Of a stretch of 64,000 bases of DNA, positions 1 to 10,500 are shown one piece after another. This stretch comes from Candidatus Altimarinota bacterium. GTDB lineage: Bacteria; Patescibacteriota; Gracilibacteria; BD1-5; UBA6164. The position numbers and the translations under genes are program-made. Location: positions 95,386 to 159,385 of the forward strand of contig CALREY010000002.1 of NCBI GenBank assembly GCA_943356435.1, in the 5' to 3' direction. The notes below the pieces were generated by a model that saw nothing but the letters and a program-made list of their open reading frames with translations, was not told the DNA's origin and searched no databases. Each line of letters begins with the position of its first letter. The stretch's first letter is position 1.

Positions 1-2
1 AA

Positions 3-1280
3 AATAAATTTACAAAAATAGATTTAAATAGCGAATCAAATGGTTCATATAGTAGAAATAAAATGAATCTGAAATTGGATAACAAATTAATTTCTGGTAA
101 TTTCGAAGTAGTAGAAAAAAGCTATAATTGGGATGAAGATAAATACATGGATGATAGTAAATTATCTGGAACAATATCTGGAAAAACTGATTCAGATAAT
201 AAATTAGCTGAATTGTATGTAGCATATAAATGAAATTATATAGCAGATAATAAAGAATATTTAAACTGAAAATTTAATTATATAAATTCTAAATTTGATT
301 TCCAAAATACATATGAAAAATATTGAATTAAACAAAATATAGTATTTAATTGAAAATTTGATGCAGATAAAATACTTGATTCTTGAGACTTTTCATTAAA
401 ATTATATAAAGATAATAATATGTATAAGCAAACTTTTGAGGATACAATTTATACTCCAGATTATAAAGAATATTGAAATATCTCTATAAATATAGTAGAT
501 AAAAACATAACTTGAACTACTAAAATAACTAATGATTGAAAAGAATTATTGAGTATAACTCATACTTGAAATTATGGAAAAGATAGATTCAAACTAAAAA
601 ATAATTTCACTTTTATAAATCCTCTTGGTTGATATGTAATAGATGCAAAAAATAGTAAAAGATCTAGTGATATATGAAATATTCAAGGAGCAATAAGTCT
701 AAAACAAGTAGAATGAGCAGATATCAAATCATTTATAGTTCAAAATAATAAATATGCATGAAAAGATATATATGTATGAACTAAAAAATTAACAATATGA
801 GAAAATTACTTCGTATGAACTCCTAATTATGAAGTATTGAATATTTATAAACAAGATTTCTTGGATCCAAATGAAACTGAATATATTATTTGAGCTACAA
901 GTGAAAATAAATGACAATTTCAAATATATGCTCTAATGGAAACTGATGAAGGATTTAAAGCAAAAGTTAATTGAACATATTCACCGAAATGAAACGATAC
1001 TAAATCATTAATATTTATTGATGGTAAACAAGTATTAGATGGTGATTTGACTAAATGATCTACAGTAGTAAAAGAAGATGTAAATAAAATTACTTGAAAC
1101 TTTGATATGGATTTCGATACTTCAAATAATAAAAACAATATAGAATTAATATTGAATGTTATCATTTGAGCAAAAGAAGTATTTAATGGAAAAATAAAAA
1201 ATACATCTAATAAAACAATTAAAAAAGTAGAAATAACTACTCCAACTAATACAATAGATTATGATAAAATAAAATATTAA
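3..1280 (+). CDS. Secreted protein with embedded pilin-like domain (5' truncated)
   Basis: The frame is open from the window edge to TAA, 425 residues, using many TGA codons as Gly. The N-terminus lies outside the window, so no signal peptide can be judged. The visible part is rich in Asn, Lys, Gly and Tyr with repeated beta-type phrases, as in exported proteins. Around residues 212-245 it reads VIDAKNSKRSSDIGNIQGAI, resembling the stretch that follows the membrane helix in CPR type IV pilin-like proteins (A-R-D-S-K-R..D...IQ.A), and it continues with a pilin-like C-terminal phrase (QIYALMETDEGFKAK). No hydrophobic pilin helix precedes it here, so the pilin-like fold appears embedded in a larger protein. 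The function is unknown; surface location is inferred. Confidence 0.7.
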
Positions 1281-1311
1281 AAATTGATTTATTAATATTA
1301 AAAAATAAAAT

Positions 1312-1344
1312 AAAAGAGTTAATTTATATTTAACTCTTTTATTT
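1312..1344 (+). terminator. Hairpin with T-tract after first gene
   Basis: An 11-bp stem, aaaagagttaa pairing with ttaactctttt, carries a T-rich end. It follows the TAA at 1278-1280. It ends five bases before the next start codon, so it could also act as an attenuator for that gene. Confidence 0.65.
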
Positions 1345-2598
1345 ATGAAAAAAATTCTTAGTTTAATTGTTTTTTGTTTAGTGTTTTTTAATAGTATGAA
1401 TATTTATGCTCTATCACCTATAGTAGATGATTACCTAGTAAAAAACAAAACAATATACGAAAACCAACTAAATCAAACAATAAAATGAAAGAAATTTATA
1501 TCTACTATAAATAAATTTCTAGAAAAAAATGCTCAAAATGAAACAAAGATAAATGAATTATTAAACAAAATAGAAGCCATAGATATATCAAAAATAAAAA
1601 AACAAGATACACTAAATAGCTTGATGTACCTAAGTACTGTTTTAAAAATGGCTCAAAATGATATAAACTTAATAAATAATAATCCTGCAAGTAGTTATGA
1701 AAAATTGTCTATAACTGTCTATGATGACAAGAGATGTACAAGTTGTCCAACTCAAGAAGTAATAGACCAATTGAGATTATTACCATCTATATCATGAGTA
1801 GAGATAATCAAAAAAGATTTCTCAGATGCTTGAGTAGAAAAATATTTAACAGATAATCAGGTAACAGCCCTACCTCTAGTAGTATTTAATACTAACAACT
1901 TCGATGTAACTCAAGATGAATGACCAGATAATACAAAAGTAATTAATTATTTAGTACAATTACCAAGTGGAGGATATAGTCTAAATATATGAGCAACTTT
2001 TGATCCATTTGAAAAAAGAAGTACAAAGTGATTTCTAGTACTAGAAAAAGAAAAACTACAAAAAATAAAGGACTCATCATATATAAAATGAAATAAAAAT
2101 GCAAAAATAACTTGGATTGAATATTCAGATTTGCAATGTCCATTTTGTGCAAAATTACACAATGAAACAACAAGCGAAGACTTACAAAAAAAATATGGTG
2201 ATAAATTGAATACAATATTCAATCACTTCCCTCTAGATTTTCATGAAAATGCCCAAGTAGCAGCCGAAGCACTAGAATGTAGCGCAGAACAAAAATGAGC
2301 AGATACATTTTACAGTCTAATAGACAAAGTATATGAAGCTCAAGACTCATCTAAAACTTATGTAATAGAACAAGCTGTATCTTTGTGAGCTAATAAAACA
2401 ACACTAGAAAAATGTCTAAGTGATGGTAAATATACTCAAAAAGTAAAAAATCAAATGAAAGTATGAACAGATACATTTGATATAACTGGAACTCCATGAA
2501 ATGTACTGATAAATAATGAAACATGAGAATATGAGATAATATCAGGAGCTTATCCTACTAGTGAATTTGAAAAAGTAATAGATGGATTGTTGAAGTAG
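1345..2598 (+). CDS. Exported DsbA-like protein with two thioredoxin-type CxxC sites
   Basis: A 417-residue protein beginning with a signal peptide (MKKILSLIVFCLVFFNSMNIYA). Two redox sites are visible: CTSC at about residues 131-134 in a thioredoxin-like segment followed by a likely cis-proline loop (TALPLVVF), and CPFC at 265-268 in a DsbA/DsbG-like domain (EYSDLQCPFC), followed by the helical insert and a GTPGN cis-Pro motif near the C-terminus. The family transfers or isomerises disulfides in exported proteins. Two redox domains in one chain is unusual; the second is the typical thioredoxin_4/DsbA type of CPR genomes. Likely substrates are the Cys-containing pilin-like and giant surface proteins of this region (inference). 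The start is the only ATG before the signal peptide. Confidence 0.85.
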
Positions 2599-2610
2599 AT
2601 TTTCATAACT

Positions 2611-2670
2611 CACCCTTGTCCACAGGATACATCTTCGGATAAATTCCCTCTCTTACTTAATAGAGGGAGG
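2611..2670. repeat. GC-rich palindromic mini-repeat (divergent copy)
   Basis: An intergenic stretch far richer in G+C than its surroundings, with an inverted pair ccctct / agaggg. It resembles, but is more decayed than, the elements at 4504-4544, 23294-23336, 63326-63366 and 63756-63800. It may also terminate the upstream gene. Confidence 0.5.
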
Positions 2671-2751
2671 CTCAATAGTTGTAATGAAAAACTTGATTAT
2701 TCTATAATATTTGTTATGATATCACATATTTAATTATATAACTCGATAAAT

Positions 2752-3105
2752 ATGAAAAAAATAGCTTTGTTAATAATTGCTTTATTGTTTTCTAGTATTA
2801 TTTTCACTTGAGTATCTGCGGCTGAATCTCAAGCTAAACTGTATAAAGATGCTATTTTGTCTACAAACAAGGTAAAAACTGATTATAGTAATGGTAAAGA
2901 TTTAATTAAAAAGATAGAAAGAGCTTTTAATAAATTCAGATATGATAGAGATAGAGTGAAAGCTCAAAATATTCAAAATGTAGTAAAAAAAGGTATAGAT
3001 AAATTGATGTCACAAAAATACTTAACAAGTGATGACAAAAAGAAACTAAACCTATACAACAACATATATTATAGAACTCTTTTGTTGTTGAATTATCAAC
3101 TATAA
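2752..3105 (+). CDS. Small exported protein of unknown function
   Basis: A 117-residue protein with a clear signal peptide (MKKIALLIIALLFSSIIFTG, cleavage likely after VSA) and a charged, mostly helical mature part of about 90 residues rich in Lys and Asp. One TGA codon encodes Gly within the signal peptide. No Cys and no known domain were recognised. It stands alone between the DsbA-like gene and a strong terminator. The ATG at 2752 is chosen because it gives a full signal peptide; the later TTG would remove it. Confidence 0.7.
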
Positions 3106-3111
3106 AAGTAT

Positions 3112-3148
3112 AACTCCCCTACAAATATTTTGTATGGGAGTTTTTTTT
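3112..3148 (+). terminator. Rho-independent terminator
   Basis: A stem aactcccctacaaa / tttgtatgggagtt is followed by eight T, just after the TAA at 3103-3105. Confidence 0.85.
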
Positions 3149-3213
3149 GTGGGTAGATAAATTAATTTAAATGATTTTTATATTTTTTAATATTAAAAAT
3201 TTGTTAGTATAAT

Positions 3214-3239
3214 AAAAGGAATGATTAATCATTCCTTTT
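3214..3239 (-). terminator. Palindromic terminator of the small membrane-protein cluster
   Basis: A perfect palindrome aaaaggaatgatt / aatcattcctttt lies 20 bases beyond the stop of the minus-strand gene ending at 3261. Its T-tract works on either strand. Confidence 0.65.
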
Positions 3240-3260
3240 ATAGATATTGTATAACTATTT

Positions 3261-3719
3261 TTAATTTTCGCAGGGATTAGATATTGTTCTATTAAATCAA
3301 CTTAAACTTATATCTTTACATCCTGCTCACATCATACATCATATTGAGTATGGTATATCATATTTAGGATAAGCATAATTGAATCTTAAGTATATAATTT
3401 TATATGTTATTGATTCTAATTTCATTCAAAATATATATGGATATTTTCAATTACGATTTCTAACATAATAACAATTTTTAATAGGTACTATATTTGCATT
3501 ATATTTATTATTAAATTTATCTAATCAATAAAATGAATAATCGTCCCTTGGTATTTTTTCTAATATTATTTTTGCTTTTTCTAATTGTCTAAAATTATAA
3601 ATATCTATATATATGTTATAAAACTCATTTATTATAAATAATCATATTAATATTTTAATTAATATTTTAACTTTATTATTATTATATAAGTTTTTTAATT
3701 TCTCATTCATTTTTTTCAT
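3261..3719 (-). CDS. Unknown small protein with N-terminal membrane helix
   Basis: A 152-residue frame with several TGA-Gly codons. It starts MKKMNEKLKNLYNNN, followed by one hydrophobic segment (KILIKILIGLFII) and a Tyr/Asn/Ile-rich outer domain with four Cys (NCYYVRN, GCMMGAGC, NPCEN) that could form disulfides. It is the last gene of a minus-strand series, 11 bases after the stop of the preceding gene, and is followed by a terminator. No family was recognised. A second in-frame ATG three codons later is also possible. Because the frame spans in-frame TGA at positions compatible with Gly and lies in an operon, it is probably real. Confidence 0.55.
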
Positions 3720-3730
3720 AGTTTATGTTA

Positions 3731-4042
3731 TTAATTATTACTTTCATAGTTATAAGCACACAATGTATCGTTACTAGGTATTTTAGGATCATTATAAAGA
3801 TGATAGATATTATAAATAATCATATATATAAAAAATAATAGATAAATATACATAATTCTTTTTTTATTTATCATTGATACTTTTAATAACTTTATGATTC
3901 AATAAATAATCGAAAAAATAATTGAATATATAATAGTATTAATTATTACATTTCATAATACATCAATATAATATGGTCAGCTTATACATGCATGAGTTAT
4001 ACTAGGAAACAAAAGTAAAAGCAAAAATAAAGTTTTTTTCAT
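3731..4042 (-). CDS. Unknown small exported/membrane protein
   Basis: A 103-residue protein that starts with a signal peptide (MKKTLFLLLLLFPSITHAC), then a second and a third hydrophobic segment (VIINTIIYSIIFSIIYGIIK and IMYIYLLFFIYMIIYNIY). It ends in a short polar tail with one Cys. The Cys right after the signal peptide (THAC) could be a lipobox-like site, although the motif is weak. It is the third of four small minus-strand genes and lies 11 bases upstream of the next. No homologue was recognised. Confidence 0.6.
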
Positions 4043-4055
4043 ATTTTTAATAGTC

Positions 4056-4172
4056 TTAATAAATTAGTTTATGATATAGAACTGCACTTGTAGAAAATAG
4101 AGAAAAGACTATAAATATAATAATAATTTCTTTAATTATATGCGAAATACTCGTTTCAATTTTTTTGTTCAT
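4056..4172 (-). CDS. Tiny membrane protein (38 aa), hypothetical
   Basis: A short frame (MNKKIETSISHII...) with a single predicted membrane helix (IIIIFIVFSLFSTSAVLY). It starts 49 bases beyond the stop of the upstream small gene and ends 13 bases before the next start. It has no TGA codon and is very short, so the call rests on its place in the series and on its typical N-in single-helix layout. Confidence 0.35.
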   Translation of the reverse strand: MNKKIETSISHIIKEIIIIFIVFSLFSTSAVLYHKLIY

Positions 4173-4221
4173 AAAATAATAATGTTTAATTATTATATAT
4201 AAAACAATAATCTCAATATAT

Positions 4222-4395
4222 TTAGTTTTTATAAATAAATAATTTATATATACTTAAAATTGGATTACATATAATCAAAAAGTCTATAATTCACAATGTA
4301 ATAATAATTTTTTTTGTCATAGTTTTTGAATATTGTAAATATCTAAATATTTCAAAAACAAATAATGATATCAAGTACCAGATTAAATTTTGCAT
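4222..4395 (-). CDS. Small two-helix membrane protein (57 aa), hypothetical
   Basis: The first gene of the minus-strand small-protein series. It has two hydrophobic stretches (NLIWYLISLFVFEIF and IIITLGIIDFLIICNPIL) split by a basic loop, and one TGA-Gly in the second helix. A T/A-rich region with tataat-like hexamers lies upstream. The function is unknown; the series could encode a small membrane complex, a toxin-like set or surface-display parts. Confidence 0.45.
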
Positions 4396-4462
4396 AGTAA
4401 TTACTTTAAGATAAAAAATTATATTAAATATATATCAAACTATTATTCCCAATTATTCTATC

Positions 4463-4500
4463 AAAAAAAGTAGCAAATCAAAATTGATTGCTACTTTTCT
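4463..4500 (-). terminator. Terminator between the small-protein cluster and the giant gene
   Basis: The inverted repeat aaaagtagcaa...ttgctactttt with flanking A and T runs lies downstream of the giant minus-strand gene. It would end its transcript. Confidence 0.75.
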
Positions 4501-4503
4501 TCC

Positions 4504-4544
4504 TATTCCCCCTCCTTACTAGGGAGGGGATTAGGGGGGGGGTG
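4504..4544. repeat. GC-rich palindromic mini-repeat, family 1
   Basis: A G/C run in AT-rich DNA with the core palindrome ccccctccttactagggagg and a following ttagggggg. Read on the minus strand it matches the element at 63326-63366 almost base for base. Both lie just after a stop codon, on the same side of the upstream gene. Confidence 0.8.
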
Positions 4545-4570
4545 TTAACTCACTAATGTTTTGGTGGGTT

Positions 4571-7500
4571 CTACCTCATTATATAATCAGCATTCGCTAT
4601 GAACATCAATCTTCATACTTCCCTATTGAATCTTGTATCAACAAGTTTGAAGTACCAGTTTTTGTCTGTTGTTACATATTCTAGTTTATAAGCTTCGTTT
4701 TGAGTATTTATTCTTCAATCTTTAAAAATTGTGAACAGCTCTTTTTTGTCTTCGTCTCATATTCTATAAATAGATATTGCTCATGGATTATAATCTATTG
4801 TTTCAGGAGTGCTGTAATATGCATAGTTTGATTTATTTGTTAACTCAAAATATATTCATTTATCTTTTAAGTTATCGAAATCTTGTACTACACTTACTTT
4901 GCTTACTCATTGTATTTGTACATATTCATAGTAGATATCAGCTCAAGAATCTTTTACTAATATCTTTGGAAACATAGAATCATTCAGTGAGTTATTAGAA
5001 GATAGCACTTGTGTAGATAGAGCTAAATCTTTGAAAGATATCTTTCAAGTATTCTCATCTACACTTGCTATTTCTGCTCATTGTCTGTACAGTTTCAAAC
5101 CACTACCAGTAGATGTAACATTGAATTTATAGTTTCCATCACTTGTTTTAGATTTTTTCAGTCCAGAATCATCAGCCAAACTAGTTACAACTCATCATCT
5201 AAATCTGTATAGATTAACAGGTTCATCTGTTAGTTCTTCATTTAGATTTCATCATACTGCTCATGAGTTGTATGTATTTACTCTCGGAGTTGGAGAATAA
5301 ACATCTAGCTCAACTTCTTTATAAGAATGATTGTCATTTCCATCAAACATAGTAATTCAAATCTTTTTCTTGAATATCTTATCAAACGGAGCAAATTCTA
5401 GTTTCACTGCTGTTTGAGAATATATGACTTTTACTTTGTCTTTATATATTCACGAGATATTTCAATCATCATCATTTTGAGAATTACCATCTGAATCAGT
5501 ATCTGTATCCAAATCCATATCTACTATTAGTTTAGAAACATTTTTTATTCATGAATCTTCGTAAATATTAGCAGTTAGATTGCTTGTATACTTTTGGTAT
5601 ACAGGTACTTTTATAGAACTGATTTTCAATTCTGGTGCAGTAGTATCAGCTTCTTTTTGTGGAGCAAATAATACTTGGCTAGACAATGAACCATTTATAT
5701 TATCCTTGAAAGAATTAATCTTTGCATAATAGAAATCATTATTTTTGTTTGTTCTAATATAGTAATCACTAGATTTATATCATAAATCATACAATTCCCA
5801 AGAATCAGTTTTTGTTAAATCAAGTCACAATTCTGAATCATCATAATATTTGATATCTATATATGATTGTTCATTTGATAGATTTTGACTGTCATTATAA
5901 CTTATCTTTGTTCCTGGAAATAATGGTTTATTTAGATATGTTCTAATAGCTTGTCATTCATGTATTTCTATGTTTCATGTTTTTACATATGCACTTCATG
6001 ATATTCACACGATTTTTATATCATCTGTGAATTCTATATTTTCATATGCTCATACACTTGCAGATTTCACTGCTTTTTCATCTGATTTCAGTACATAATT
6101 GATAGAAAAAGAATTTCATCCTGCATATAGTTGATTTCATTTATTGAGATTTACTAGTTTGTTGTCTCATAAATCATCTTTTATATTTATTAGACTCATT
6201 ACTTGTATTTTTGCTCATTTTAGAATTCATACATTATTTATATATGCTAGATTTTTTCTCTTGATAAATTGTTCATTTTCTGAGATTTTTGTAGACTCTT
6301 TTATATCAGAGACTCCATCTATTATAGACTTACTTACGTTTAATGGTCTATAATTACTATCATTAACTCACAAATATTTATCTACCAATTGATAAAATCA
6401 GACTCTATAATTATTTACTTTAGGATTAGTAGATGCAGCAAATCACATATTAATAAATGCATTACTAGATCAGAAATCTCTGAAATTGTTTACAGATTCA
6501 TGGAATACATCACCATTATAAAATTTATTATCTCCAGATTTAACTACTATAGGATTAGTTGTTACATAATTCTTTGTAGGAGCTTGTTCTAGATTTTCTT
6601 TTACAAATAGTTGTCCATTTGCGAAATATAATAAATCTTCATCTGTATCATTGTCTATATCTATGATTTGTGTTTCTTCATTTCCATCTAGTTCATCCAA
6701 ATAATCAAACAATCTATATGAAGTATTTCACTCCATTACATATAGTCATTCATATTTATAATTATATGGAGATCATTGTTTAGCTTGACATGAATTCGCA
6801 CTTGCAGCTGTATCTTTTACGATAGAATCAGTTGGTGCAACATAGCTATTTCCATTTGGATTCAATATTACTGCTTTATTTTGAGTAATATCAGCTAATA
6901 AATTATCATCACTTGTCTTTTTGCTTTGAGATTCAGAATATTTTTCTAGTGGAGTTTTGATAGAGTTCATCAAATCTTTTGAAGATTCTTTTAATTCTTC
7001 TTTGATTCAATCTCATTTTCAATCTACTAGATTTTTAGCTTTCTCTATAAAAGTATCATTATATTTTGATAGTTTTTTATTGTATGCTTCTATTTTTTTA
7101 TCTGAATCATTTGCTCATACTTTTGTTACTAGATGATTGTTTCTAGCTTTGTCCAATTGTTTCTTTAATTCTTTATTTTTTATTATTTCAGTATTCAAGA
7201 TATCTTTTACAATACCAAATTTATCAGTATTAGCATCTTGTAAATCTTTTATAAGCTTATCTTCTTTAGAATAAGTATATTTATTTACCTCATCCCATAC
7301 TTCCCTCACTTTATCTAGTTTTGGATCAGAAGTAATAGTTTTTGAAGCCAAAGATTTATTCATCAATTTTTTAAATTCTGTATTATCTACAGTTACAGAT
7401 TTATTTTCATCCAAATACTTATTTAGATGCAATATATCTGATGATATTTTTTGTGCTAATAATTTAGCTAATTTTTTACTTACATCTACATTTGCATCTA

Positions 7501-10500
7501 TATTTACATCTACACTTGTTGCTCAGCCTGGAGTAATATCTCTCATATCGCTAGATCTAGCAGCTGTGTCAAACACATTTGTAAAATCATTAGTAAATGC
7601 ATTTATAGGCATAGCTATTTGTCTAGCTAGTTCTACTATAAAATCAGCTTCAAATTCCATATTTACATATGTACTTACACTAATAGCATCAACAAATGGG
7701 AATGAAAATTCAGGACTAGATTTTTGGAAGAAATCAAATCATAAATACCCAGTTCTCTCTGTCAAAAATGCAATTTGGTCTCAAGCTCTCCACTCTGGAT
7801 GTAGAACAGATGACTTCAATATACACATAGCTTTAGTTATCAGTTTGATTATATCAACCACTATTTCTATACTAGATAATAACTTAGGTAGTTTAGGTGG
7901 TGGTGGTAAATCTGGTAGCTCTATTTTTGGAAGAGTTGGTAAATCTGGTAACTTCGGAATACTTATAGAAGGTAATACAGGAATTTCTGGAAATTGTACA
8001 CTAGCAGAAACACTTACACTAGGCACTTTAGGCAGATTTAATGCAGGTAAATTAGGTAAAATAATAGGTTTTGATGTGATATTGTATTCTGGTAATGTAA
8101 CTCTCAATCATGCTCTAATATTATGTAAATCTAGTATAATATCTGGCCATTTTGGGAATCTAATTACAGGAATCTTTGGCATTATCATATCAACAAGAGA
8201 AAATTCTTCTTCAAGTGCATCTTGTCTCTCATTTTTACAATCGTGACATTCTTCTTGATAATCCAAGAAAACATCAACTAGTAATTGCCAAGATTTTAAT
8301 ACCGCTTTAATCATGATATATAATTCAACCCAAGCTTTGAATCTAATACCATTTTTTCATATCCGTCATCCTAACAAGTAAGAAATAGTATCTATATTAC
8401 ATAATACTTGTTCTAAATAATCTTGTTTTTTTGTTATTAGTTTATTGATATCTTCTGGTATTTCTTTATATGATTGAATTACTTCTATATTATCCCTTAG
8501 TGAACTAATCATATTATTTGCATTTGATAACAATTGTGCCGAAGCTTTGTTTGATAATGCATTTTCTTGTTCACAAGCTGCTTGATCAGCAGCATTAGGA
8601 TAATTACATGATTTTCATAGACTCCATGATTCTGATGCACTATTTACTTCTTCTTCCCGCTCTGACAATGTATTAGTCCAAGAAGATATAGTTCTATTTA
8701 ATTCTGCATCTGATAACCAAGGTAACTCTATATTTACAGTTTCTTGATCTATATAAACCATAGGTAAACTACCGATGAATTCATATGCTTCTTTGATTCA
8801 AGAATTTACTTTTTTAGCATAATTATTTGCTTGTTCATTTCAAATCAAATTAGGATCAATAGCCAAACTATCCATAGCATTTTTTGCTTTGTTTCAGCTC
8901 ATTTCTCACCAATTTCAATCTAGTAATCAAGTAAAATCTGGTAATATAACAAAAAGTGTTGGGAAATCTGTCAATTTATTTGCGATTTCTTCTATTTGTC
9001 TAGTTACCCAATCCATTAACCAACTTGGAAATGGAGTAATTCTTTTCATATTTATCTTGATAACATCTTCGAAGTCTCAGCTAAATAATGATTCTAAATC
9101 TAGACTTACATCAGCTTCAGAATTTCATTGTCTAAACATAGATCTTTGAGGTGATTCTGAAAAATCAATTGGTAAGAAATCAAATGCTTCTTCTACTGGT
9201 CATTTTTTTGCTTGTTCTAGATATTTACCTATTTTTTCAGTTGAAGGATTATTTACTTTTTCTTCTTGTTTACAATTTCCATTGATAACTCAAAAAGTTC
9301 CATCTTCTGAATAATTAGGAGTTCATGTAGATCAAACATCTCAATCAGATCAATCTCCTGCACATCAAAATGTCTTTTTAGCAACTACTATACAGTTTCA
9401 TCCTGGAAATAATGGACTTATAGTTTCTGGTACAGAATTCCCCGCAATATAAGCTGGTCATCAGAAACATATAGCTGTTCATATTCCTCAGGTTAATGTA
9501 GGAGTAACAAATAGTCTAAAGAAATTTGTAGGATTATATATTCATAGTTCTCAACCAGCTCATTTTCATGAACATCATACACTTTTTACAGATGATGGCC
9601 ATACACTAGGAACACATAATGGTCAAACATTTTCCCAAGTCAACATAGAAAATAGAGGCAATCATTCATCTACTATCAATCAATCTCAAATATATTTTCA
9701 CATAAAAACTGGATCAGATCATGGTGCTAGTGGTGCCCAGTTCAATGGTGATGCAAAACAAGATTCATTTCCAAATCAACAATTCAATCATTGAACAATA
9801 TTATCTAAAGCATCCAATGCTCACTCTATTTTTGATCACATTCATCACAAATCAACTGTAATACTTCAATCCATTTCAAAGCTATCTTCTTCATTTGGAA
9901 GTCAATCTCTATCATTATCTTGATGCATTTCATTCAATTTTTGTTTTGAATATTTTTGTAGTTCTTCTGTATTATCTGGATTTGATAATTTATCAATATA
10001 GTCAGGAACTCAATTACCATCATTATCAACAGTATTTTGTTCTATTTCTGGTGGTAGTTTTGATTTTTCTGCATCACAAACAGGTGCTTTTATTCATTTT
10101 TGATATGATCTATTTACTTCTCATGATCTATATATCTCTATAGGATTACTACAATTTTGATTATTAGGTTTTATGATAATATCTCCATATTTATCATCTC
10201 CTGATTCACCTTTTTCAAACAATCAAACTTCTATTTTATTGTATTTTAGAGGTTTAACTTTAGTTTGATAAGTAAATTTAACAGATCAATTTACTGGAAT
10301 ATCAAAATTATCAATCAAATAACTATATCAACTAGTTCAATCAAAAATATCAAAATCTGTCAATGACTTGAATGATTTTGGATCCATAGTAAATACATCT
10401 GCAACAGTATCAGCAAATACTACATTATTTAGTTTTACATTAGATACATTTTTCAGAGTTACTTCTACTTCAACTGAATCATTAGCTGAAACAAATTTAC

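Noticed and set aside
2599..2751. Possible tRNA or small RNA gene in the gap
   Set aside because: No cloverleaf or TPsiC-like segment; the only structure is the mini-repeat palindrome. Other gaps were likewise searched by eye and no tRNA was found.
7566..8246. A 226-residue open frame on the plus strand, Ser/Gly/Ile-rich
   Set aside because: It is antisense to the Leu-Pro-rich part of the giant gene, which is in frame for 12 kb; low-complexity composition explains the open frame.
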